From a candidate division KSB1 bacterium (lineage in GTDB: Bacteria > Zhuqueibacterota > Zhuqueibacteria > Thermofontimicrobiales > Thermofontimicrobiaceae): a stretch of DNA of 64,000 nt. This document shows, piece by piece, positions 25,012 to 34,015 of this stretch (positions are counted from its first letter, which is position 1; the number at the start of each line of letters is the position of its first letter). Position numbers and translations under genes: made by a program. Under the pieces are notes generated by a model. That model was given only the letters and a program-made list of their open reading frames with translations, searched no databases and was not told the DNA's origin. The DNA is taken from NCBI GenBank assembly GCA_034506395.1, contig JAPDPQ010000012.1, forward strand, positions 62,001 to 126,000, read 5' to 3'.

Positions 25012-26997
25012 ATGATAAGAAAATTGCTGATTATTACCATTATCATTTTCATTGGAGGCAATTCTTCAATATTCCCTGCCAAGCGTCCATTATCTATGGC
25101 TGATTTTTATCTCATCAAGACAGCCAAGACGCCCCGAATTTCTCCAGATGGAAAATGGATTCTTTATGTGATCAGCGAGATGGATTCTGCCTCCAATAGT
25201 CATCGGAACCAGATCTGGATGGTAGCATCGGCTGGCGGGACAGCGGAACAGGTGACCACTAAGGGCAGCTCGAACCATTCGCCTGTTTGGTCGCTCGATG
25301 GCCGAGCAATGGTTTATGTCTCCAACGCCGAGTCTGGTTCGCAGCTTTGGCTAATGAACCTTTTGACCCGCGAAGCCCAGCGACTGACCGATCTGCCGCA
25401 AGGTGCCTGGAGCCCAGTTTGGTCGCCCGATGGCAAGAAGATCGCTTTTCTCTCTGAAACCCGATTTGAGGGCAGAAATCCAAAAGGTTTATATGACATC
25501 AAGCTTTATACGCACCTGCGGTATCGTTGGTGGTACGATGACAATCGCTATGACGAAGGCTGGCGCTCGCATATTTTCATCCTCGACCTGACCACCAAGG
25601 CGGTTCGCCAGCTCACCGATGGGGACTGGTTCGATAGCGAGCTCAGTTTTTCGCCCGATGGCAAATCTATCGCCTTTGTTTCCAACCGGACCGAAGATCG
25701 AGAGAATAATATCGACACGGATATCTGGATTTTGGATGTTGAGACCGGGAAAGTCGAAAAAGCGTTCGAAAATGCTGGTCCAGATTATTCGCCTTCCTGG
25801 TCGCCAGATGGCAAATATCTCGCCTGGCGATCGACCTTTCGCTATAATTACGAATCGGACAATTATGACATTATGGTGAAGGATCTCAAAAAAGGAACGA
25901 TCCGAAACCTCACTGAGATGTTCGATCAAGTCATCTATCAACTGGCCTGGCATCCCAATGGGAAGGAAATTTTGTTCCTGGCTGGCGACCGGGGCAACTA
26001 TAATCTTTATGCGGTGCCGCGCAGTGGCGATCGCGTCGAACCAATCGTAGAAGCGCGTCAGCGTATCCGGCAGTGGGATATCTCGCGCGATGGCAAATTT
26101 CTGGCGTTAGCTAAAAGCAAGGTGAACATGCCTGAGGAAATCTATGTGGTACCTTATCGTCAAAAGACCGCAAAACGAATCTCCAGCGTTAACGAAAAAC
26201 TGCTGGAGCAGGTCGCACTGGTCGATGCGGTTACTGTTAACTTCGCAGGCGATGGGGACACACCGATTCAAGGATGGTATCTCACTCCACCTGATTTCGA
26301 TCCAACAAAAAAATATCCGCTGATTTTAAACATCCATGGTGGACCCCAGTTGATGTACAGCAATCAATTTGACTTCGAATTTCAGCTCACAGCCGCCAAC
26401 GGTTATATTGTGTTCTATTGCAATCCCCGAGGCAGCTTCGGTTATGGACAGGCTTTTACCGATGAGATTAATAAGGACTATGGTGGCAGTTGTTACCGGG
26501 ACATTATGGCTGGGGTCGACTACATGGTCTCGCTCGGTTTTGTGGATGAGAACCGAATGGGGGTTACTGGCTTATCGTTCGGCGGTTGGATGACCACCTG
26601 GATCATCGGGCATACCGATCGGTTTAAAGCAGCCATTCCCATGGCGCCGTTTGTGAATATGTTCTCATTTTACGGTACCACGGATGAGCAATTCTTTCCG
26701 GAATGGGATTTCGGTGGTCCACCATATACCCCAGAAGTTCGGGAGATTTACGAAAAAAATAGCCCGCTCAACCATGCGGCCAATTTTAAAACGCCAACAT
26801 TAATTTTGCACGGCGAAGCGGATTGGCGCTGCCATATCACTGAGGGCGAACAATTATTTACCGCCCTGAAAAAGATGGGTGTGCCAGCCATGATGGCCCG
26901 CTTTCCTAACGAGCCCCATGTGTTCGAACAGCCTAATCATATCGAAGCGGCACTGCGCATGAAGCTAGCTTGGTGGCAAAAATATCTCGCGAATTAG
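25012..26997 (+). CDS. S9 family prolyl oligopeptidase/acylaminoacyl peptidase, secreted
   Basis: A 661-residue serine peptidase. A signal peptide covers about residues 1-23. A TolB/PD40-type beta-propeller follows, with repeated 'SPDGKWI', 'WSLDGRAM', 'WSPDGKKIAF' and 'SPDGKSIAF' blades, then the alpha/beta hydrolase domain. Triad: S522 in GLSFGG, D604 in GEADWR, H636 in NEPHVF. Such enzymes trim short peptides in the periplasm. GGAGGGACAGG precedes the ATG. The gene stands alone, with about 175 bases upstream and 200 downstream free of genes. Confidence 0.93.
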   Translation: MIRKLLIITIIIFIGGNSSIFPAKRPLSMADFYLIKTAKTPRISPDGKWILYVISEMDSASNSHRNQIWMVASAGGTAEQVTTKGSSNHSPVWSLDGRAMVYVSNAESGSQLWLMNLLTREAQRLTDLPQGAWSPVWSPDGKKIAFLSETRFEGRNPKGLYDIKLYTHLRYRWWYDDNRYDEGWRSHIFILDLTTKAVRQLTDGDWFDSELSFSPDGKSIAFVSNRTEDRENNIDTDIWILDVETGKVEKAFENAGPDYSPSWSPDGKYLAWRSTFRYNYESDNYDIMVKDLKKGTIRNLTEMFDQVIYQLAWHPNGKEILFLAGDRGNYNLYAVPRSGDRVEPIVEARQRIRQWDISRDGKFLALAKSKVNMPEEIYVVPYRQKTAKRISSVNEKLLEQVALVDAVTVNFAGDGDTPIQGWYLTPPDFDPTKKYPLILNIHGGPQLMYSNQFDFEFQLTAANGYIVFYCNPRGSFGYGQAFTDEINKDYGGSCYRDIMAGVDYMVSLGFVDENRMGVTGLSFGGWMTTWIIGHTDRFKAAIPMAPFVNMFSFYGTTDEQFFPEWDFGGPPYTPEVREIYEKNSPLNHAANFKTPTLILHGEADWRCHITEGEQLFTALKKMGVPAMMARFPNEPHVFEQPNHIEAALRMKLAWWQKYLAN

Positions 26998-27200
26998 CTA
27001 TAAAATAGAATAGGGGAACTATCATCAAAAATAAATCTGATGACAAAAATATCGTGAGACTCTTCGATCGTGTCTTTTATTGAAGGTGTCTATCAGCTTG
27101 TTTTACGATAATAACAAGACTCCTGCATCTGAAAAGGTGATGGGAATTTGTGCATTTTTTAGAAATCTATGAAGAATCAAAATTGGAGCGGAGGAACTGA

Positions 27201-28331
27201 ATGGACAAGCTATCTGACCGTTTGCTCTCTCTCGATGTGTTTCGCGGCATCACAATCGCTGGAATGATTCTGGTCAATAATCCTGGAAACTGGTCTAAGG
27301 TCTATAAACCGTTGCTCCATGCACCTTGGCATGGCTGGACGCCTACCGACTTCATCTTCCCATTTTTCCTGTTCATCGTAGGCGTTGCTATGTCGCTATC
27401 GCTGACTAAACGGATCCAGCGGGGCGATAGTCGCTGGCAGCTCTATAGCAAGATCATTCGGCGAACGCTGATTATTTTTGCCATCGGATTCTTTTTGAAC
27501 CTATTCCCGTTTTTCGATTTCAAGACCGTGCGCATCCCAGGGGTATTGCAGCGGATCGCGGTTTGTTACTTTTTTGCTGCGGTCATTATGGTGGAATCGA
27601 ACAAGAAATGGCAGATCGGCTGGACAATCTTCTTGCTGGCAGCTTATTGGATTTTGGTCAAGTTGGTGCCCGTTCCTGGATTTGGAGCCGGTGTATTGGA
27701 ACCGAAAGGCAATTTGTGCTGGTATATCGACAGCCATCTATTCGCCGGCCATACTTGGAAAGGAGCACCAGTGCCAGGATTCGATCCCGAAGGTCTCTTG
27801 AGCACGCTGCCTGCGATCGCCACCGTGATGCTCGGGGTCTTCGCTGGGGACTGGCTGAGATCAAAACGCGGTCACTACGAAAAAGTGACAGAGCTATTTG
27901 CATTCGGGATAATAGGACTGCTGCTGGGCGTGATTCTGGATGTGTGGTTGCCAATTAATAAGAACCTCTGGACCAGCAGCTATACGGTCTTCATGGCTGG
28001 CATGGCATTGATCTTCTTGGCCATGTGCTACTGGTTGATCGATATTCATGGTTATAAAAAGTGGGCCAAGCCATTCATCGTTTTTGGCAGCAACGCGATC
28101 CTGGTGTTCAGCCTCACCACCCTGTTGGCTAAAATCACTATCACGGTCAAATGGACCCTGTCTGATGGCTCAGAAATGTTCCTGAAAAGCTGGCTCTATA
28201 AAAATCTATTCGTGTCCTGGTTGGGGGATACGCATTTCGCGTCCCTGATGTACCCGCTGGTATTTTATCTATTGATCTGGTTGGGGATCATGTGGATTTT
28301 ATACAGAAAAAATATTTTTGTGAAAATTTGA
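27201..28331 (+). CDS. COG4299 membrane acyltransferase-like protein (HGSNAT-related)
   Basis: A 376-residue membrane protein with roughly ten predicted helices. The start 'RLLSLDVFRGITIAGMILVNNPG' and 'GWTPTDFIFPFFLFIVGVAMS' are the hallmark of COG4299, related to human heparan-alpha-glucosaminide N-acetyltransferase. These proteins are thought to transfer acetyl groups across the membrane onto amino sugars, but bacterial substrates are unproven. GGAGG precedes the ATG by 6 bases. A good terminator follows at 28555-28600. Confidence 0.85.
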   Translation: MDKLSDRLLSLDVFRGITIAGMILVNNPGNWSKVYKPLLHAPWHGWTPTDFIFPFFLFIVGVAMSLSLTKRIQRGDSRWQLYSKIIRRTLIIFAIGFFLNLFPFFDFKTVRIPGVLQRIAVCYFFAAVIMVESNKKWQIGWTIFLLAAYWILVKLVPVPGFGAGVLEPKGNLCWYIDSHLFAGHTWKGAPVPGFDPEGLLSTLPAIATVMLGVFAGDWLRSKRGHYEKVTELFAFGIIGLLLGVILDVWLPINKNLWTSSYTVFMAGMALIFLAMCYWLIDIHGYKKWAKPFIVFGSNAILVFSLTTLLAKITITVKWTLSDGSEMFLKSWLYKNLFVSWLGDTHFASLMYPLVFYLLIWLGIMWILYRKNIFVKI

Positions 28332-28554
28332 TGAGATGCAGCTATTCTCGCTCATTCCCAACTTATTAATGAGCGGTTAGCTACCCTCTGAACGATGAGC
28401 CACCGTTCTGAAGTCATCTGTGAGCAAATATGATAGCGAGTTTCATGAGATGAGGGCAAAAAGTCTGCATAAGATTTTGCTCTCGGATGGACAATTTTGA
28501 AATTTAAAGTGCCCTTCTGCATTGCTTATGAGAGACCCATAAATATGAAGTTCA

Positions 28555-28600
28555 GCCCAGCGATGCGCCAACATGCTAATTTTGCTCGCTGGGCTTTTTG
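28555..28600 (+). terminator. Rho-independent terminator after the COG4299 gene
   Basis: A perfect 10-base stem, AGCCCAGCGA (28555-28564) and TCGCTGGGCT (28587-28596), with a 22-base loop, runs straight into a T5 run. The T tract lies on the plus-strand side, so it serves the membrane protein gene, about 220 bases after its stop. Confidence 0.7.
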
Positions 28601-28606
28601 ATCAAA

Positions 28607-29341
28607 TTAAATTGCAAATGCCTTCCACATCATCAACGCTTTTTCGTGCTTAGGATTTATTTTTAGAAGTTGTCTCAACACCTTGCTCGCCCGATCGATC
28701 CAGCCGCTATTCTGGTAATAATGGATCGCATCGATGTAAACATCCTCAATGCTTCTGCCCCGGGATAACATTTGCAACAGTTCTTCGATTTTTCTTTTGA
28801 AGATGGCTTCGCATTGCTCACGATGCTCCAGAAAATAGGTGATCAATTGAATATTGTTCTGATAATTCCCCAGAATCTGGAGCAATAATTGCAAGCCTTG
28901 ATCAAACAAAGAATTGATTCGATCTAAATTTCGCTCCAGGGACGCTTTGGTTTCTTGATAGCTATCGCTATCTTCCTCATAATAATCCAGCACGTACTTG
29001 AGCTCCCGGGCGACCATAACTTTATGGAATAATAGACCGATATTGTTCATGAATTTGATTTCGTCATCAGAAGGGGTAAATTTATTGGTATGCTCAAAAA
29101 TTTTTTTCTTAGGATTGAGAACTCGGCGATAGAGCAAATGGTAATTTTCCTTCATGTCCCATAGCATATCATGTATTTTTCGCAGGTTGCTAAACGACAT
29201 CATAATCCCCTCATGGTACAGCCGATTATAATTTTTGAAGGAAGTGTAGGCCTCCAGGTAACGGGCAATAATATCGCGGATCTTCCGGTCCTTGATCCCA
29301 ACGATATAGGGACTGATCTTGATCTTAGATTCATCTAGCAT
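28607..29341 (-). CDS. Unknown helical protein with a TPR-like C-terminus
   Basis: A 244-residue protein I do not recognise. It is highly charged and almost entirely alpha-helical by composition, with no signal peptide or membrane segment. The last 40 residues ('AIHYYQNSGWIDRASKVLRQLLKINPKHEKAL') look like one and a half tetratricopeptide repeats, suggesting a protein-binding role. GGAG and AAGGAACG lie directly before the ATG, so it is probably a real gene. It is read alone on the minus strand, about 200 bases downstream of the PD40-OmpA gene. Confidence 0.65.
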   Translation of the reverse strand: MLDESKIKISPYIVGIKDRKIRDIIARYLEAYTSFKNYNRLYHEGIMMSFSNLRKIHDMLWDMKENYHLLYRRVLNPKKKIFEHTNKFTPSDDEIKFMNNIGLLFHKVMVARELKYVLDYYEEDSDSYQETKASLERNLDRINSLFDQGLQLLLQILGNYQNNIQLITYFLEHREQCEAIFKRKIEELLQMLSRGRSIEDVYIDAIHYYQNSGWIDRASKVLRQLLKINPKHEKALMMWKAFAI

Positions 29342-29547
29342 CGTTCCTTACTCCAGTAGCAAAAATTATGATGGATAATAAAAATTTATTTCAGCTCGAA
29401 TTGATCCCGATTTTTTAATTTTAGCGAGAGGCAAACTTAAAAATAAGGACAACTCGAATATTGGATTGAATTCTGGCATCATGCTTCAGCGTGAGCATCA
29501 CAATTCATTTGTAAAATTCAAGCATTCGATATTTGAGATCCACTGGC

Positions 29548-31356
29548 TCAGTTTTCGGATTTGGTATCGAGTTCCAACACTCGAAATTCAACCCGGCGGT
29601 TACGCTTTCGCGCTTCATCCGTGAACTCGCGATACAATGGTTGTTCAAAACCATAACCTTTTGCGATGAATCGATCTGGAGATTCGCCCTGAGCGACCAT
29701 ATAATCGACAACGGCTTGGGCGCGACTTTGGGACAGAATTTTATTATGCTTATCGGAGCCGAGATCACAAGTGTGACCGCTGATTTCGATTTTGATCCAT
29801 TGTGGATTTTCGCGGATCAATTTCAGAAATCGATCCAGTTCGCTCTTTGATTCTGGAAGCAATTCGGATGAATCGAGCTTGAAGAAAACATTGAGCAAGG
29901 CTGGAGGGAATGGAACCGATTCTGGAGTGATTTTGGGCAATTCGATATCATAATTCACCTTAGGTTTTTCTTCGCGGCGCAAATCGATGTCCCGCGACGC
30001 GAAGATATAACCCTTTTTAGTGGCTGTGTAGCGATACCAACGACCTGCGGGCAGAAAAATCGTATAATCCCCCCGTGGTCGTGTGTAGGCCGTGCCCAAC
30101 TGTTTGAATTTCTCGATATCTTCCCATTCCAATCGAACACTATCCAACATCTGTCCGCGCCGATCGCGCAGCTTCCCGGTCACCATGGTGATGGGGATCG
30201 TAAATTTTTTGGAAAATTTGGCTCGGTAAAGATCGCTTTTTCCCATGCCATCCTCGCGAATGCTCGCAAAATATACTTCATCTCCTTCCAAAGAAATACT
30301 ATATCCCCAGTCCTTGTAGATAGTGTTGATTTCTTTGCCCAAATTTTCTGGCTCGGACCAATCAGTCCAGGAATCCCCAGTTTTGTATGCCACAAAAATA
30401 TCCAAATCCCCCAAGCCAGGATGACCAGAGGAGCAGAAGAAGAGGGTTCGACCGTCCGCATGGAATATTGGTCCGCGCTCGCAATAGGGGGTATTAATCC
30501 GCTCGCCCAAATTAATCGGCTTGCACCAACCAGTATCGGTCTTAATTGAAACGTAGATATCGGTGTTATATTCCTGTTGTAAGAAGCGCTCATCGCGTGG
30601 TCGGTAGTCACCGATCCCGCCAGGTCGATCGGAAACGAAGAATACGGTCGTCCCGTCCGAACAAAACCAGGCATCCGCCTCAAAATCTGGGGAATTGATC
30701 GGCTTGCCAATATTTTTCACCTCGCTCCAGCCATCTTTTTGATAGACAGAATAGAAAATATCCCCCTTGCCATAAGAATCTGGATAGTTGCCGAACAAAA
30801 AAGCAGTGAGGCCATCAGCGGAAAGGCACATAAAGCCCTCATGATCCTCAGTGTTAATGGGAGGGCCAAGATTGACCGCTTTGCTCCACCCCTTAGCGGT
30901 CCGATGCGATACCCAGACATCTTCCCCTCCTAATCCTCCAGGACGATGACGCGCGGTGAAATAAAGGCTTTGGTTATCAGTGGTAATCACTGGATAGTAT
31001 TCGTGATATTTGGTGTTGATGCTATCGCCCAGATTCTCAATGGTCACTCCCTGATCTGGGGCCTCAAGAATCTTGATGATTTTGACAATGCGCTCCTTCT
31101 CAGCAGGGAATGCTTCGAGATAGTGCTTGTACGCATCAATGGCGCGATCCCATTGCTTGAGCCGAATGAATTCCGTTGCCGATTTAAGGAACAAATTTTT
31201 TAACGCTGAAAGAGAATCCTGCGGACCGGCATTGATCGGAGAGAAACGCGGGACAGATTTGGCAGACGCAGAGCTAAAAGGAAATATCTGAACAAAGCCG
31301 ATGAAGATAAATAGTTCCACAGCTTTGACCAGATAGGATGGAAATTGTCGCTTCAT
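29548..31356 (-). CDS. Outer-membrane PD40-repeat/OmpA-family protein
   Basis: From ATG 31356 (GAGG 6 bases upstream) the protein has 602 residues. A signal peptide ends near 'SSASAKS'. A short helical, TPR-like part comes first ('KQWDRAIDAYKHYLEAFP'). WD40-like PD40 propeller repeats follow ('EDHEGFMCLSADGLTAF', 'FEADAWFCSDGTTVFF', 'CERGPIFHADGRTLFF'), then a carboxypeptidase-regulatory-like beta domain ('VTGKLRDRRGQMLDSV'). The C-terminal OmpA domain ('SGHTCDLGS', 'NKILSQSRAQAV', 'RNRRVEF') should bind peptidoglycan. This architecture is common in FCB bacteria, where it anchors outer-membrane or secretion complexes. Confidence 0.9.
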   Translation of the reverse strand: MKRQFPSYLVKAVELFIFIGFVQIFPFSSASAKSVPRFSPINAGPQDSLSALKNLFLKSATEFIRLKQWDRAIDAYKHYLEAFPAEKERIVKIIKILEAPDQGVTIENLGDSINTKYHEYYPVITTDNQSLYFTARHRPGGLGGEDVWVSHRTAKGWSKAVNLGPPINTEDHEGFMCLSADGLTAFLFGNYPDSYGKGDIFYSVYQKDGWSEVKNIGKPINSPDFEADAWFCSDGTTVFFVSDRPGGIGDYRPRDERFLQQEYNTDIYVSIKTDTGWCKPINLGERINTPYCERGPIFHADGRTLFFCSSGHPGLGDLDIFVAYKTGDSWTDWSEPENLGKEINTIYKDWGYSISLEGDEVYFASIREDGMGKSDLYRAKFSKKFTIPITMVTGKLRDRRGQMLDSVRLEWEDIEKFKQLGTAYTRPRGDYTIFLPAGRWYRYTATKKGYIFASRDIDLRREEKPKVNYDIELPKITPESVPFPPALLNVFFKLDSSELLPESKSELDRFLKLIRENPQWIKIEISGHTCDLGSDKHNKILSQSRAQAVVDYMVAQGESPDRFIAKGYGFEQPLYREFTDEARKRNRRVEFRVLELDTKSEN

Positions 31357-31654
31357 CATAAGCCTCAATTTTGATGGTTCGGCCGCCGAAAATTCATTGG
31401 AAATTAAACCGTCGTAATATAACAAAATCTGGCATGACTATCAAGCGAAAATATTTACCGATTGAAGTATTGGGGGATAATGGCTAAGATATGCTAAATG
31501 ATCAGCGTTAATCAAACAAACAAGAAATATTTGAATCGTTTTAGTTGGCTTAAACCCGAGGGGGAAGCAAGGTCTACACAGAAGCGCCGGGTGATCAAGC
31601 TGATGATTTTGGTTTGAGGAGTTGTAAAAATCAGCTATCATCGAAAGACCAGAG

Positions 31655-31683
31655 ACGCTGTCGCCAGCGTTCGACGACAGCGT
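31655..31683 (-). terminator. Hairpin downstream of the FAD oxidase gene
   Basis: A perfect 9-base stem, ACGCTGTCG (31655-31663) and CGACAGCGT (31675-31683), with an 11-base loop, begins 23 bases past the oxidase stop. The U tract on the minus strand is weak, so it may be a terminator or an mRNA-stabilising hairpin. Confidence 0.4.
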
Positions 31684-31705
31684 TCCAGTCCAGAATCATT
31701 ATGAG

Positions 31706-33367
31706 TTAGGCCGCGGCTTGGAGCGACAGATTGATGAGTTCCTGCATATGGTTTTTGATATATGTGGGACAATTCATGTTATGTGTCCAAGGTGCCATTT
31801 CTTCGATAAACGGTTTAATGGCCTTGAAAGAGACCATGCCTCGAGTTGCAGCATCGATCATGGAAATTCGACCCCGAATGGTGTTATGCTCGAACGGCTG
31901 TTCTGCAAATTTGGGGCTGTCGTTTTTGCAGAGATGACACTTGGCACAGAGAGCACAAATTGCAGCGATCGGCTGGTATTCTTTTTTGACTGGTTCAATC
32001 TGCAGCGAAGGCTCCTTAATATCAAAAATTTTGCCCGGATTTAGAATTCCATTGGGGTCGAAAGCACGTTTAATGGCCTTCAGATAAGGTCCCACTTCGG
32101 GGCGTATTTGATCCTGGCTTCTGCCCAGAAAGAATCCGACCGCATGTTCCCCAGAATAAACGCCGCCCTCTTTTTCGATCCAGGCATCGAACTCACGGAT
32201 CACTTTGCGAGCTTTCTCTTTCTGTGTGATGTCATCCTCTACAATGAAACTGGGATGGAGATTGCCATCTCCAGCATGGCCATAGATGATCAGCTCCAGA
32301 CCTTCGCGCTCAGCCAATTCACGCATCTTTTTGATGCCTGCGGTGAATTTGCGCAAGGGTAGCACTGGATCAAATTGGATAATGACCGGTTTTTTTGGAT
32401 CTGCTTTGGCCAATGCTCCCAGTGCACTTCGTCGCTCGGTGTAGAGCTCATCTGCAACTTTGGGATCGTTCGTATACTTCAATTCAATGGGATTGAGGCG
32501 TTGGAGAATCGCAACGACTTTTTCGGCATTCATTTTTGCACAATATTCAGTGCCAGCGGTTTGCAGCAACAGCAACATATTCTCCTTCCCGAGACATCTC
32601 ATCATTTTGTCGTCCATATATTCGAAAGAGAATAGGTCGATTTTTTGTTCGGCAATCCCCTCATGAATCGCCTGAAGCACAGATTCATCTGCGAATTGCG
32701 CCCGAATGGTCCAGGTGTCCTGCGGCAAATAGTCACATCGGAACGTCATTTCCACGATTACGCCCATGGTGCCCTCAGAACCGATAAATAGCGCGGTCAA
32801 GTCTGGGCCGGTGCTCTGCTTAGGAAACGGCTTCCCAGTGTCGAACATGTTCCCCTGACCATCGATCACTTTCAGCGTGAGCAAATAATTTTTGAATGTC
32901 CCTTTAGACATACCGAAAGTCCCGCCAGATGCCTCAGCGATATTGGCCCCCAGCGTGGAGATCAGATGCGAAGCAGGCGCCACTGGCACCACCAGCTTGT
33001 ACTGGGCAAGATACTCGTTGAATTTCGCGCAGCTAACGCCTGGCTCTACTGTCGCTGTTTTCGAGACTTCATCGACACCCTTAATGCGCCGCAACCGGGA
33101 GACATTCATCAAAATGCCAGATTGGCAAATAGCACCACCTGACAGACCTGTTAATCCAGCGCTGGTGGTCACTGGAACCCGATGCTGATTGGCAAACACA
33201 ATGATTTGACGAATTTCTTCTGGACTACCAGGATATACGACGATATCTGGATGGGAGCGATACATCGTAGCATCCCCAAAAGTGTAGGCATAATATTCAG
33301 GTTGATCCGGGGTAAACACAAAATCGCTTCCAACAATGGCCGCCAAAGATTTTCGCAGATTAGTCAT
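31706..33367 (-). CDS. GlcD/D-lactate dehydrogenase-type FAD oxidase with a degenerate Fe-S tail
   Basis: A 553-residue flavoenzyme. The N-terminal FAD-binding_4 domain shows 'PVTTSAGLTGLSGGAICQ', and the FAD-oxidase C-terminal domain ends 'YGHAGDGNLHPS...SGEHAVGFF...NPNGILNPGK'-like as in glycolate and D-lactate oxidases. An extra tail holds CALCAKCHLC (C471, C474, C477, C480) and then 'TIRGRISMIDAATRG', resembling the start of the GlcF iron-sulfur subunit (CxxCGxCxxxCP...PRGRI). The cluster spacing is wrong and the second cluster motif is reduced to one Cys. GGAG precedes the ATG. Likely a 2-hydroxyacid dehydrogenase feeding the respiratory chain. Confidence 0.88.
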   Translation of the reverse strand: MTNLRKSLAAIVGSDFVFTPDQPEYYAYTFGDATMYRSHPDIVVYPGSPEEIRQIIVFANQHRVPVTTSAGLTGLSGGAICQSGILMNVSRLRRIKGVDEVSKTATVEPGVSCAKFNEYLAQYKLVVPVAPASHLISTLGANIAEASGGTFGMSKGTFKNYLLTLKVIDGQGNMFDTGKPFPKQSTGPDLTALFIGSEGTMGVIVEMTFRCDYLPQDTWTIRAQFADESVLQAIHEGIAEQKIDLFSFEYMDDKMMRCLGKENMLLLLQTAGTEYCAKMNAEKVVAILQRLNPIELKYTNDPKVADELYTERRSALGALAKADPKKPVIIQFDPVLPLRKFTAGIKKMRELAEREGLELIIYGHAGDGNLHPSFIVEDDITQKEKARKVIREFDAWIEKEGGVYSGEHAVGFFLGRSQDQIRPEVGPYLKAIKRAFDPNGILNPGKIFDIKEPSLQIEPVKKEYQPIAAICALCAKCHLCKNDSPKFAEQPFEHNTIRGRISMIDAATRGMVSFKAIKPFIEEMAPWTHNMNCPTYIKNHMQELINLSLQAAA

Positions 33368-34015
33368 ACAAAGCTCCTCTGTTTATTTTCTTTTGTGACA
33401 TAGCGATCGCCTGTTTTTTTATCTACGATATAATAGCAATTTTTCTGTGAAAATCAAAGCAAAATATTGATCAATTTATAAAATGTATGGCAGCGAGTTG
33501 TTTACATTTTGCGCTCAAATAGGAGATGAAATCAAACATTCTTGTGCCATGCTCATATAGGCGATCATCTCAAAGCTGGACTTTATGCTGAGAATCATTA
33601 TCCAAAGGGATCTCATCATTTAAAGGATTGAAGGAAACCCATAAAAATTCAGCTTCGATTTTTCGACGGTAGGGGAGAAGATTATCCTCTGAAGCACCGG
33701 GAAAGATAGCAGCCGAAAGTTTAAATCAGATTTGGTGCCGCTAGGCAGTGGTGGTTCGAATCGAAATCAACAGTCATAGGATGATCGCTATGTTTTCGAT
33801 AAATGGGCTACCAATTGCGATGGAATGTAAGAATCGCTTTTATTTATGCAAAAGGGTAGGGTACAAGATGCTTTTGTAAGCAGGGATGAGGTTGATGTTT
33901 CAATTGATTTGAATTGTTGATAAATTCATATAGTAAAAATAAGGGAGCGGTTCTCAAAGCCGCCCCCCTGTTTGTTAAGGATCAAATTTTGGGTCAGTGG
34001 TCATTTAATTGAAAT
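33368..34015. other. Intergenic region with possible RNA structure
   Basis: About 650 bases with no gene. A G/C-richer block at about 33660-33790 can form a hairpin (CGGT-AGGGGA ... TCCTCT ... ACCG), but it matches no riboswitch class I know. The right end holds the terminator of the serine protease gene (33935-33967). Confidence 0.45.
33935..33967 (-). terminator. Probable terminator of the serine protease gene
   Basis: GGGAGCGG (33943-33950) pairs with CCGCCCCC (33960-33967) with one mismatch and a 9-base loop. On the minus strand the stem is followed by a T-rich stretch (complement of the AAAAAT at 33935-33940). It lies about 50 bases after the protease stop. Confidence 0.5.

Noticed and set aside
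33660-33790. Lysine, glycine, cobalamin or Mn riboswitch
   Set aside because: I compared the block with the core motifs I know and none is present in order.
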